Below are positions 50,356 to 58,783 of a stretch of DNA of 64,000 bases, in pieces. The stretch spans positions 1 to 64,000 of the forward strand of contig JANQRZ010000004.1 in assembly GCA_028284265.1 (NCBI GenBank), given 5' to 3'. Below the pieces are notes generated by a model. The model saw only the letters and a program-made list of their open reading frames with translations. It had not been told where the DNA came from and did no database searches. The translations under genes and the position numbers were made by a program. Numbering within the stretch: position 1 is the first letter of the stretch; each line of letters starts with the position of its first letter. The stretch is from Rhodothermales bacterium (GTDB lineage Bacteria > Bacteroidota > Rhodothermia > Rhodothermales > JANQRZ01).

Positions 50356-51578
50356 AGACGGTGATCTCGGTCGAAGAAGCGCGCCGGATTGTGCTTGATG
50401 CAATCTCCCAGTCTCTCGGTGTGGAGCATCTCCCGCTTGCCGATGCGCTCGGGCGCACCCTCGCTGAGGCAGTCGTGAGCCGTGATGCGATTCCGCCGTT
50501 CGACAACTCGGCGATGGACGGGTTTGCCGTCTGCATCGAGGACTTCGCCGACGACACCGCCACGCTCGACCTGATCGGCGAAGTAGCCGCAGGCGGCGTG
50601 CCGACCGAGGCTGTGCGACCGGGAACGTGCGTTCGCATCATGACCGGCGCACCTGTGCCGGAAGGAGCCGATGCAGTCGCCCCGGTCGAGTGGACCGAGA
50701 CTGAGGCAGGGCGTGTCCAGATCAGTCGAGCGCCGACGCCGAGGCAGCACATCCGCCGGGCTGGAGAGGACGTGCAGCCCGGCGATGAAATGATTGCGGC
50801 GGGTAGCGTCGTCACGCCGCCCGTCGTCGGGATGGCGGCGACGCTGGGATATCCGGAGATCGCGGTTCGTATGCCGCCGCGTGTGTCTGTGGTCGCAACG
50901 GGTGACGAGTTGGTAGACGCCGGGACCGATCCGGGGCCGGGGCAGATCCGCGACGCGAACGGCCCGGCGCTCGCCGCTCAGGTGGTGAGTGCGGGCGGCA
51001 CCGTGCTCGGTCCCTTCCACGCCCGCGACGATGAAGCCGATGCGCGTGTCGTGCTGGAGCAAGCGCTCGACGCCGATGTGCTCCTCGTCTCCGGCGGCGT
51101 CTCGATGGGGGACTATGACATCGTCAAAGAGGTGCTCGACGACCTCGGCGTGACGTGGCACTTCTGGAAGGTCCGGCAGCGACCGGGCAAGCCGCTCGCG
51201 TTCGGGACTCATCCCTTCGGTACGCGGGGCAATACGCTCGTCTTCGGGCTGCCCGGTAACCCCGTCTCGTCATCCGTGTGTTTTGAGCAGTATGTCCGGC
51301 CTGCGCTTGCGGTACTGCTCGGTCGGTATACCGTTCTTCGTCCGCGCATCCCCGCTGTGCTTGCCGAGCCAGTCAAGAAGGCTGCCGGGTTGCTCCATTT
51401 TATTCGGGGCATCGCTGAGTTCAGCAGCGACGGGCCGCTGCGGGTTCGACCCACCGGCGCGCAGGGTTCGGGTCTCTATTCCTCGATGCTGCGCGCCGAT
51501 GTTCTGATCCATCTGCCCGAGGATATGGAGCACCCTGCTGTGGGCACGCCCGTTGAGGTCGAGTGGTTGCACTGGTGA
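50352..51578 (+). CDS. moeA: Molybdopterin molybdotransferase
   Basis: 408 residues. Signature blocks: PPFDNSAMDGFAV, VRIMTGAPVPEGADAVAPVEWTE, RRAGEDVQPGD, SVVATGDELVDAG, RDANGPALAAQV, DVLLVSGGVSMGDYDIVKEVL, FGLPGNPVSSSVCFE. It inserts molybdate into adenylated molybdopterin. No other moa/mob gene is in the window. It overlaps recJ by four bases, an unusual operon partner. Confidence 0.95.
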   Translation: MKTVISVEEARRIVLDAISQSLGVEHLPLADALGRTLAEAVVSRDAIPPFDNSAMDGFAVCIEDFADDTATLDLIGEVAAGGVPTEAVRPGTCVRIMTGAPVPEGADAVAPVEWTETEAGRVQISRAPTPRQHIRRAGEDVQPGDEMIAAGSVVTPPVVGMAATLGYPEIAVRMPPRVSVVATGDELVDAGTDPGPGQIRDANGPALAAQVVSAGGTVLGPFHARDDEADARVVLEQALDADVLLVSGGVSMGDYDIVKEVLDDLGVTWHFWKVRQRPGKPLAFGTHPFGTRGNTLVFGLPGNPVSSSVCFEQYVRPALAVLLGRYTVLRPRIPAVLAEPVKKAAGLLHFIRGIAEFSSDGPLRVRPTGAQGSGLYSSMLRADVLIHLPEDMEHPAVGTPVEVEWLHW

Positions 51579-51604
51579 ACTTTTTGACCGACGCTCCACT
51601 TAAA

Positions 51605-51611
51605 TATCTTG
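51605..51611 (+). promoter_or_regulatory. Candidate -7 box for the STAND ATPase gene
   Basis: TATCTTG lies 22 bases before the ATG at 51634, 26 bases after moeA's stop. It suggests the ATPase has its own transcript. Confidence 0.4.
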
Positions 51612-51633
51612 CTACGCCCTCACCCCGTCCGCC

Positions 51634-53694
51634 ATGTCGCTGCAAGACCGTCTCCGCGAAGCCCGGCACAGCCGATTTGTTGGCCGAGAGGCGGAGTGCG
51701 CCCTCTTTGCAGAGGCGCTGGATGCCGAGACCTTGCCGTTCCATGTCCTCTATCTCTACGGGCCGGGCGGCATCGGGAAGACGGCGCTCCTGCGCGAGTT
51801 CCAGAATGCCTGCCGCCGCGCTGACGTACCGTCGGTCTATCTCGACGGACGCAACATCGACCCGACGCCGGAGGCGTTCGAGCAGGCTATCGGGCGAGCA
51901 CCCGTGCCCGACGGGCGGGCGGCCCTGCTGATCGATACCTACGAGACGCTCCACGACCTAGACAACTGGCTCCGGGACGACTTCCTGCCGACCGTCTCTG
52001 AGGACCTGATCGTCGTCCTCTCGGGCCGATACCCGCCGGGGACGGTGTGGCGCAGCGATCCCGGATGGCGCGAGGTGGTCTGCGTGCTCCCACTGCGTAA
52101 CCTGACGCCCGCCGAGAGCATGAAACTCCTCGATGCGGCCGGGGTGCCGGAGAGCGAATTCGTCGATATCCTCCGCTTCACGCACGGCCACCCACTCGCG
52201 CTGGCGCTCATCGCCGACCGGAGTCGGCACCAGCCGGACACGCCGTTCGAGGTGGACGACTCGCCAGACGTAGTCGGGACGCTGCTGCAGCGGTTCATGC
52301 AGGAGATTCCCGAGGGGGGCGAGCGCGATGCCCTCGAAGCTGCCGCCGCCGTCCGCGTTGTCACTGAAGGGCTACTCGCTGAACTCCTCGGGCGCGACGA
52401 TGCCCGCGAGGCCTTCGCGTGGTTGCGCGAGTTGTCCTTCATCGAGGCAGGCGTCGATGGCCTCTTCCTCCACGACCTCGTCCGCGATGTACTCGCGGCA
52501 GACCTTCGGTGGCGTCGCCCAGACCGCTTCGACGAACTCAACCACACAGCGCGCGCCTACTACACCCGCCGTCTCCTCAGCACCGAGCCGGAATCGGTGC
52601 AGCAGGCCATCCTCGCCGACTACACCTTCCTGCACCGCCACAATCCTATCGTCGAGCCGTTCTTCGCGCAGCTTCGCGGGCAGTGGCGCGAGGCCAAGCT
52701 CCAGACCACGGGTCAACCGCAGGAGGAAGAATGGGATGTGCTCCGTGCGATGGTTGCCGCGCACGAAGGTGAGGCGTCCGCCGAGATCGCGGTCCACTGG
52801 TTCGAGCGCCAGCCGCAAAACGTGCAGGTGTTCCGCGACGAGGACGGTCTACCCACCGGCTTTCTTCTCCGCCTCGCTCTCGAAGCGACGACGGAGGCCG
52901 ACCGGGCCGCCGACCCCGGCGCAAAAGCCGCGTGGGACTACCTCCGCGAGCACGCCCCGCTCCGCGAAGGAGCCGGCGCGGGTGTCGAGCGGGCCACCTG
53001 CTTCCGGTTCTGGATGGACCGCGAGCACCACCAAGGCGTCTCGGCGGTGCAGAGCCTCATCTTCGTCGCCACCGTGCGGCACTATCTCCAGACCGAGGGG
53101 TTGGCGTTCACCTTCCTGCCCTGCGCGATGCCTGAGTTCTGGGCGGCAGTGTTTACGTATGTCGGGCTTCGACGCTTGGAGGAGGCGGACTTCGAGGTGG
53201 GCGGACGAACCTATGGGGTCTATGGACATGACTGGCGCGCCGTGCCGCCTGCCCGCTGGCTCAACAGCCTCGCCGAGCAAGGCCTGCCGGGGGTGCCGGA
53301 CGAACCCATGGCCGATTCCCCGGACCGTCTCGTTGTGCTCAGCCGCCCAGACTTTGCTGAGGCGGTCCACGACGCACTCCGTGCCTTCGCGCGCCCGCAT
53401 GCACTCGAAGCGAATCCGCTTCTGCGCTCGCGGCTCGTCACCGAGGCCGCCGATGGCGAAGAACGGATCGAGACGCTGCGAGCGCTACTCAACGAGGCCG
53501 CCGAAGAATTGAATGCAACCCCCCGCGAGGAGCCGTACTACCTCGCTGTCGATGCCACCTACCTTGACCCGGCGCGCACGCAGGCCGAAGCCGCCGAGCA
53601 ACTGGATATGCCGTTTAGCTCGTACCGCCGCTACCTCAAGCGCGGCGTCGAGCACATCGTGGAGGCACTCTGGCAGCGCGAGGTTGCAGCGTGA
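51634..53694 (+). CDS. STAND-type ATPase fused to GNAT-like and HTH regions
   Basis: 686 residues. The N-terminus is a STAND-type P-loop domain: FVGREAEC, Walker A GPGGIGKT (43-50), ALLIDTYE as Walker B, LSGRYPPGT, and a C-terminal helical subdomain (LHDLVRDVLAAD). Residues about 420-560 have the pattern of a GNAT acetyltransferase fold (LPTGFLLRLALEATTE, RFWMDREHHQGVSAVQSLIF, PEFWAAVFTYVGLRRLEEADFEVGGRTYGVYGHDWR). The final 60 residues look like a helix-turn-helix (AEQLDMPFSSYRRYLKRGVEHIVEALW). A sensor-regulator coupling a ligand or acyl transfer to transcription is plausible, not proven. Confidence 0.72.
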   Translation: MSLQDRLREARHSRFVGREAECALFAEALDAETLPFHVLYLYGPGGIGKTALLREFQNACRRADVPSVYLDGRNIDPTPEAFEQAIGRAPVPDGRAALLIDTYETLHDLDNWLRDDFLPTVSEDLIVVLSGRYPPGTVWRSDPGWREVVCVLPLRNLTPAESMKLLDAAGVPESEFVDILRFTHGHPLALALIADRSRHQPDTPFEVDDSPDVVGTLLQRFMQEIPEGGERDALEAAAAVRVVTEGLLAELLGRDDAREAFAWLRELSFIEAGVDGLFLHDLVRDVLAADLRWRRPDRFDELNHTARAYYTRRLLSTEPESVQQAILADYTFLHRHNPIVEPFFAQLRGQWREAKLQTTGQPQEEEWDVLRAMVAAHEGEASAEIAVHWFERQPQNVQVFRDEDGLPTGFLLRLALEATTEADRAADPGAKAAWDYLREHAPLREGAGAGVERATCFRFWMDREHHQGVSAVQSLIFVATVRHYLQTEGLAFTFLPCAMPEFWAAVFTYVGLRRLEEADFEVGGRTYGVYGHDWRAVPPARWLNSLAEQGLPGVPDEPMADSPDRLVVLSRPDFAEAVHDALRAFARPHALEANPLLRSRLVTEAADGEERIETLRALLNEAAEELNATPREEPYYLAVDATYLDPARTQAEAAEQLDMPFSSYRRYLKRGVEHIVEALWQREVAA

Positions 53695-53999
53695 GCCAAC
53701 GCGCAAAGCGACCCGGTGGCAGCCCGAGCATCGCGGCGTTGCGTCCCTAGCTCAAACATGAAATGGACACGGTTTGGTCTTGCTGCAGACGGATGTCCCT
53801 AGCGAATTGAGGCGCGGTGTGCCGAGCAGGAGGGCGTGGTTGCTCTGTCTTTCGACACATTTCTCTCTTGTTTCTTACCTTCAGTGTTACCTTTCTCACG
53901 CTTCTGCTCCCGAGAAGCTCATCTTTTGTAGATGTCAAGCAGGCACCGGACGCTCGGTGCGCGTGACCACCCCAACCCATTCATCAGCAACCCGGACCT
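53695..53999. promoter_or_regulatory. 305-bp spacer with promoter-like boxes
   Basis: No convincing gene. On the + strand TTG (53868-53870), 17 bases, then TACCTTTC (53888-53895) resembles a Bacteroidota promoter for the Tat ferritin-like gene, at shorter than usual spacing. A T-rich pyrimidine tract (53846-53905) lies around it. Confidence 0.35.
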
Positions 54000-54968
54000 A
54001 TGTCTGAACCCACCTTCCCACACGACGAGCTCCGAAGCGATCGGCGCTCCTTCCTCAAGATCGCTGGCATTGGCGGGGCTGTCCTCGTCGCCGCCGGTTG
54101 CGACTCCGCCGACACGCCCGACCCCATCGACCCTGGTACGTTCAACGGTTTGATGGGTACCGTTACCAATGAAGACGATGGGTCGCCGCTCGCGGATGTG
54201 ACCATCACGGTCGAGGGAACGTCCCGCATGGCGGTCACGGACGCGAACGGGATGTACGCTATCGAGAACCTCCCCACGGGCACCTACACCGTGATGGCTA
54301 CGACGGCCAACTTCGTTGACGGCGAGCAGGAGGGTGTGGCGATTGCGGCAGGGAGTGCCGGGACAGCCAACTTCGCACTCCAGCCCGGTGGAGACATCGT
54401 CATCGACTTCGCCGATGACTTCGGCCCGCTCAACTACGCCTATGCGCTTGAGCAGCTCGAAGCGGCCTTCTACGCGGCGGTCGTTGCTAGCCCCTACGCC
54501 GGGATCACGCCGGACGAGATGGACATCATGATGGACCTCGCAGCACACGAGGCCATCCACCGCGACTTCCTCGCTGCCGCCATAGCTGGAGCCGGAGGCA
54601 CGCTCTCCAACCGCGACCTCATTCCCGCCCTCACGCCGGACTTCTCGGCCGTGGACTTCACCGACCGAGCCAGTGTCCTCGCCACAGCTTTGACGTTCGA
54701 GGACCTCGGCGTTGGAGCCTACAACGGAGCCGGACGGTCCTTCAGCGACTCGGAGGCCGGGAGCCTGTACCTCACGCTCGCCGGGAAGATCGTCTCGGTC
54801 GAGGCGCGCCATGCCTCCGTAATCACCCAGCTTATCGCCGACGGAACGAATCTGCTTGGCGGTGCCGGTGTCATCACGGACGGTCTGGACCAAGCGCTTG
54901 CGCCGACTGACGTGCTCGCCGCCGCCGCACCGTTCCTCGAGAACGGGATCACCGTCATCAACGGCTGA
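54000..54968 (+). CDS. Tat-exported ferritin-like lipoprotein
   Basis: 322 residues. A twin-arginine signal (SDRRSFLKIAG) is combined with a lipobox (VAAGC). Residues about 50-130 are a carboxypeptidase-regulatory-like domain (GTVTNEDDGSPLADVTITVEG, YAIENLPTGTYTV). Residues about 140-270 are a ferritin-like four-helix domain (PF13668-like). Its helices keep the expected ligands: YALEQLEAAFY (two Glu), AHEAIHRDFL (Glu, His), TFEDLGVGAY (Glu) and SVEARHASVI (Glu, His). It probably binds a di-iron or di-manganese centre on the outer face of a membrane. It is followed 52 bases on by a degenerate relative. Confidence 0.85.
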   Translation: MSEPTFPHDELRSDRRSFLKIAGIGGAVLVAAGCDSADTPDPIDPGTFNGLMGTVTNEDDGSPLADVTITVEGTSRMAVTDANGMYAIENLPTGTYTVMATTANFVDGEQEGVAIAAGSAGTANFALQPGGDIVIDFADDFGPLNYAYALEQLEAAFYAAVVASPYAGITPDEMDIMMDLAAHEAIHRDFLAAAIAGAGGTLSNRDLIPALTPDFSAVDFTDRASVLATALTFEDLGVGAYNGAGRSFSDSEAGSLYLTLAGKIVSVEARHASVITQLIADGTNLLGGAGVITDGLDQALAPTDVLAAAAPFLENGITVING

Positions 54969-55020
54969 TCCAGTCGGACGCCGACCCCGCTGACCTTCCC
55001 TCTTTAGCACCATTCCGACT

Positions 55021-55812
55021 ATGAACTCCGATTTCCTGAACACCCTCGACGCGCTCGACAACGCGACTTCCTCCCGGCGCGACGCCCTCCGTAAGGCGGG
55101 CCGCCTCGGGGCTAACGCCGCGCTCGCCTCGCTCCCGTTCTTCGCTTCGGCGCAGAACACGGCAGCGAAGAGCTTCAACCCCGAAGAGGATATCGACATC
55201 CTCAACTACGCCCTCACGCTCGGGTACCTCAAGCAGTTCTTCTACCAAACTGCCCTCGGTGCTGATGGCCCCACGATCCCAGCCGCTGACCTGCCGCTTT
55301 TCCAAGCGATCAGCGCCAACGAGACCGCGCAAGTGACGTTTCTCTCGACGGTCATCACGGACCTCAGTGGTACGCCGGTCGTGTTCACGTCTGATGACTT
55401 TGACTTCAGCGCCGGTGGCACCTATGACATCAGTGACTACGCGACATTCTTGACGCTGTCGCAGTCGTTCGAGGACTTGGGGCAACGTGCCTACAAAGGG
55501 CAGGCCGCCGCTATCGCCGACCCCGGCATTCTTACGGCAGCACTTCAGATCCACTCCATCGCGGCCCGCCAGGCGGCGGCTGTGCGTCGCCTTCGTGGCA
55601 ACCAGGGCTGGGTTGCGGGCAACGAGCCGGGAGCGGCTGTACCTGCCATCTATGCCGGAGAGGACAACGTCACCCAAGGGGGCGTCAACCTCGTCGACGC
55701 GCTGCCGAACTACACGGCCGAGCAGATCACCGAGGCCTTCGACGAGACACTCTCGATGGAAGACGTGACCAACGCGCAGGGCACCGGCATCGCCGACCCG
55801 TTCTTCGCGTAA
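55021..55812 (+). CDS. Ferritin-like protein lacking most metal ligands
   Basis: 263 residues. A Tat-like start (SRRDALRKAG) precedes an export region (LASLPFFASAQ). The four-helix domain aligns with the 54000 gene, but the metal ligands are mostly gone: helix 1 LNYALTLGYLKQFFY has Gly and Lys in place of two Glu, helix 2 ANETAQVTFL has Gln for His, and helix 4 HSIAARQAAAV has Ala and Gln for Glu and His. The Glu of helix 2 and that of helix 3 (FEDLG) remain. It probably lost metal catalysis but may pair with its neighbour. Both genes run the same way. Confidence 0.82.
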   Translation: MNSDFLNTLDALDNATSSRRDALRKAGRLGANAALASLPFFASAQNTAAKSFNPEEDIDILNYALTLGYLKQFFYQTALGADGPTIPAADLPLFQAISANETAQVTFLSTVITDLSGTPVVFTSDDFDFSAGGTYDISDYATFLTLSQSFEDLGQRAYKGQAAAIADPGILTAALQIHSIAARQAAAVRRLRGNQGWVAGNEPGAAVPAIYAGEDNVTQGGVNLVDALPNYTAEQITEAFDETLSMEDVTNAQGTGIADPFFA

Positions 55813-55818
55813 GGCGAT

Positions 55819-55892
55819 CCCGCTTCGATCAACGATAAAGCGCCCGGTCTCCATCGATGGAGACCGGGCGCCTTATCGTTGATCGAAGCGGG
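55819..55892. terminator. 74-bp near-perfect palindrome between convergent genes
   Basis: Two 37-base arms (55819-55855 and 55856-55892) with a single mismatch and no spacer. It lies 6 bases past the ferritin-like stop and 7 bases before the end of the S9 peptidase gene. The RNA from either side would fold into a very long hairpin, so it probably ends both transcripts. Confidence 0.85.
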
Positions 55893-55899
55893 AGACGGA

Positions 55900-58623
55900 C
55901 TACATCCCCGATCCGTTCAACTCCGCAGTGATAGTCCCGCCGCCCATCTGGGCAGGCATCGTGGACATGGACTTGACCAGCATCTTGGTTTCGCTGTCGA
56001 GGTAGAGCGTCGAGTCCTCGTTCGAGTCGGCCCGGTCCACCTCAACGACGTAGGTCTGGTAAGTCCCGGCGGGGACCGTGACTTCTTCCATCCCGGTGAC
56101 GGTCATGGTGTAGGTGTTGACACCTTGCTGGCCCGGCATCGGGTTGTAGGTAGCGAAGGAGGCCGAGTAGCCCTCGATCAGCGGCAGCGTGCTCAGGCCG
56201 ACTTCCAGCGCGTGGTTGTCGGCGATGATCGGTAGGTCGAGCGCGCTCGTGAACGGCATCGACTGGCCGCCCTGTGACATCTCGCCCTGCACTTCGCTGT
56301 CAGTATAGGTGAGCATGATCGAGCCTGGCCCCTGCTGAAGCTTCCGGTGGAGCGGCTTGAAATCACCTCGGGCGACGACGAACGAGTCGACCATCGTGAC
56401 ATTGCCCATCATCGGCGGGAGTGTGGCGCGGTCCACAATGGCGAGGGCGGGTTGCCCGTTGTGCTCGACCTCGGCGACGGTCCGGCTCGGGTTCTGCAAC
56501 GCAACCTGCTGGCCCTGCACCTCGAAGGCGATGTCGTAGCTCATCGTCGCCGACTTAATCTTGCTGCCATCGAACGGGAGAGCGTCCATGTCGCTCGCGC
56601 CCATCGGGTCGGTGACGACGACTGTGGCTGGGTCAACGGTGATGTCGATGAGCTTGGCTTCGATAGCTTCGGGCGCACCCTCTTGGGCACGTCCGCCGAG
56701 GTGCTCGGCGAGGAAGCCCTCGACGGCAACAAACATCGCCATGCGGTTCTCCTCGCCCCGGAAGCCGTGGCCTTCATCTGGCGCGACGAGGTACTGCACC
56801 GGGTAGTTACGGTCGCGGAGGGCGACGACGATCTGGTCGCTCTCGCGCTGCTTCACGCGCGGATCGTTGGCTCCTTGGATCACGAGGAGCGGCGTCGTGA
56901 TGCGGTCGGCGAAGTTGAGCGGGCTTTGTGCTTCGAGTTGGGCGCGGCCCGCTTCGGTTTCTGGGTTGCCCATCCGCTCGTGGAACATAACGCGACCGGC
57001 TTCCCAGTAGGGCGGGATGGATTCGAGCAGCGTGATGAGGTTGCTCGGCCCGACAATCGAGACCGAGGCGGCGTAGAGGTCTGGCGTGAAGGTCACGCCC
57101 GCGAGCGCCGCGTAGCCGCCGTAGGAGCCGCCCATGATTCCGACGCGCTCGGGGTCGGCGATGCCTTGGTCGATGAGGTACTGGACGCCGTCGGTGATGT
57201 CGTGCTGCATCGCGCCGGTGCCCCACTCCTTGTTGCCCGCGTTGAGGAATGCCTTGCCGTAGCCCGTCGAGGCGCGGAAGTTGGGTTGAAGAACCGCATA
57301 GCCCCGGTTGGCGAGGAACTGGGCGAAGGCATCATAGCCCCAGGTGTCGCGCGCCCACGGCCCGCCGTGCGGGTTGATGACGACGGGCAGGTTCTTCGGC
57401 TCGACGCCTTTCGGCAGCGTGAGGTAGGCCGGGATTTCGAGACCGTCGCGGGCGGTGTAGCGGATCGCCTGCATCGAGGCCATGTGCTCGGTCGGCAGGT
57501 CGGGACGCGAGGTGTAGAGCTTCTCGATCTCGCGGGTGTCGCGGTTGAAGAGGTAGACCGTGCCGGGGTCCACGTCGCGGTACAGCGTTACCTTCACGAG
57601 ACGCTCGTCGTTGGTGCTGCTGCCGAGCGAGAACTCGCCTTCTGGAAGGTTCGCCCGGAGGTAGTCGAGGTCGGCGGCGATAGCATCGTTCTTCGGATAG
57701 AGCCGCGTGCGGTCGCCGGTGTAGGCCGTCAGGACCAATTCGTCGGTGGCATCCGAGAAGATGGCTTGGCCGAAGTCTACCTCGCCCTCGGGGTCGCGCT
57801 CGACGAGTTCTTCCTCGCCCGTCGCCGGGTCGAAGAGGACGAGTTCAGTGAGATCGCGGTCGCCTTTGTTCGTGACCATGTAGACGCGGCGACCATCTTG
57901 GTGGTAGCGAAGCGTCCCGCACGACTCGTAGACGGAGCAGGTGTAGACCGGCGTCGAGTCAATCGAGAGGTCTTCGGCGACGCGGAGGATTTCGGTGGAG
58001 CCGTCGTTGGTGGTGCGAAGGGCGAGGCGGACGTTGCCGTTGAGGTCCATCTCCCAGCCCGCGATGCGCTCGGTGTTCTCGATGAGCAGTTCGCGCTCGC
58101 CGGTTTCGAGGTTGAGGCGGTAGACATCGTGCCACGCCGGATCACGACCGTTGAGGCCGACGATGATCTCATTCGGCGTGCGCTGCGGCACTGAGTAGAT
58201 GAAGGCGCGGACGCCGTCCACAGGCGTCAGGTCACGGGCCATCGGCACGCCGGTCGCCGGGTCCGTCTCGCCAGACGGGTTGACAGTGTAGACGTGGTAG
58301 TTCTCGTCGCCGCCCTTGTCTTGGACGTAGAGCAGGTAGCGGCTGTCTTCGCTCCAGAAGTAGCCGGGGACGGGGCGCTCGTCGGCGGTCAGCGGGCGCG
58401 CCGCGTCGAACGGCTCGTCGATGCCCTTCACCCAGACGTTCAGCACGTCGTTGTAGGGCTTCAGGAAGGTGAGGTACTGGCCGTCCGGCGAGACCTGCGA
58501 GTTGGTGATCTCCGGGTCGCCGAAGAACACCTCGCGGTCAAGGAGGGGCGGAAGCTGGGCGGCGGCGGGGAGAGCGGTAGCGACGAGCGCGAGCAGGAGC
58601 GCGCCGCGAAAGAGAATGGGCAT
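55900..58623 (-). CDS. S9 family prolyl oligopeptidase-like peptidase with extra C-terminal domain
   Basis: 907 residues from ATG 58623, the start of a signal peptide ending PAAAQ. Residues about 30-390 form the beta-propeller. Residues about 395-650 are the alpha/beta-hydrolase domain with Ser500 (GGSYGGYA), Asp587 (QGANDPRV) and His619 (DEGHGF) as the triad. The last 250 residues add a beta-rich domain (IAFEVQGQQVALQNPSRTV, GSIMLTYTDSEV, YTMTVTGMEEVTVPAGTYQTYVVEV, TLYLDSETKMLVKSM) like DUF3108/LolA-fold proteins. It cleaves short peptides in the periplasm or at the surface. The fusion is not the usual S9 layout. Confidence 0.92.
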   Translation of the reverse strand: MPILFRGALLLALVATALPAAAQLPPLLDREVFFGDPEITNSQVSPDGQYLTFLKPYNDVLNVWVKGIDEPFDAARPLTADERPVPGYFWSEDSRYLLYVQDKGGDENYHVYTVNPSGETDPATGVPMARDLTPVDGVRAFIYSVPQRTPNEIIVGLNGRDPAWHDVYRLNLETGERELLIENTERIAGWEMDLNGNVRLALRTTNDGSTEILRVAEDLSIDSTPVYTCSVYESCGTLRYHQDGRRVYMVTNKGDRDLTELVLFDPATGEEELVERDPEGEVDFGQAIFSDATDELVLTAYTGDRTRLYPKNDAIAADLDYLRANLPEGEFSLGSSTNDERLVKVTLYRDVDPGTVYLFNRDTREIEKLYTSRPDLPTEHMASMQAIRYTARDGLEIPAYLTLPKGVEPKNLPVVINPHGGPWARDTWGYDAFAQFLANRGYAVLQPNFRASTGYGKAFLNAGNKEWGTGAMQHDITDGVQYLIDQGIADPERVGIMGGSYGGYAALAGVTFTPDLYAASVSIVGPSNLITLLESIPPYWEAGRVMFHERMGNPETEAGRAQLEAQSPLNFADRITTPLLVIQGANDPRVKQRESDQIVVALRDRNYPVQYLVAPDEGHGFRGEENRMAMFVAVEGFLAEHLGGRAQEGAPEAIEAKLIDITVDPATVVVTDPMGASDMDALPFDGSKIKSATMSYDIAFEVQGQQVALQNPSRTVAEVEHNGQPALAIVDRATLPPMMGNVTMVDSFVVARGDFKPLHRKLQQGPGSIMLTYTDSEVQGEMSQGGQSMPFTSALDLPIIADNHALEVGLSTLPLIEGYSASFATYNPMPGQQGVNTYTMTVTGMEEVTVPAGTYQTYVVEVDRADSNEDSTLYLDSETKMLVKSMSTMPAQMGGGTITAELNGSGM

Positions 58624-58783
58624 GATAGAGCAGGGTTGGCGGTTGGGAAGGGCGAACAAGATAGGAGTATCCTTACGGCAGGCCCTCTCGCCGGTTGCAC
58701 CGGGCAATCTCGCAACCGCGCCGTGCGTTATGTCGTCAGACTGACCTGCTACGCTTCCTGCTCCTCTTCAACCTCTCCTCTGC

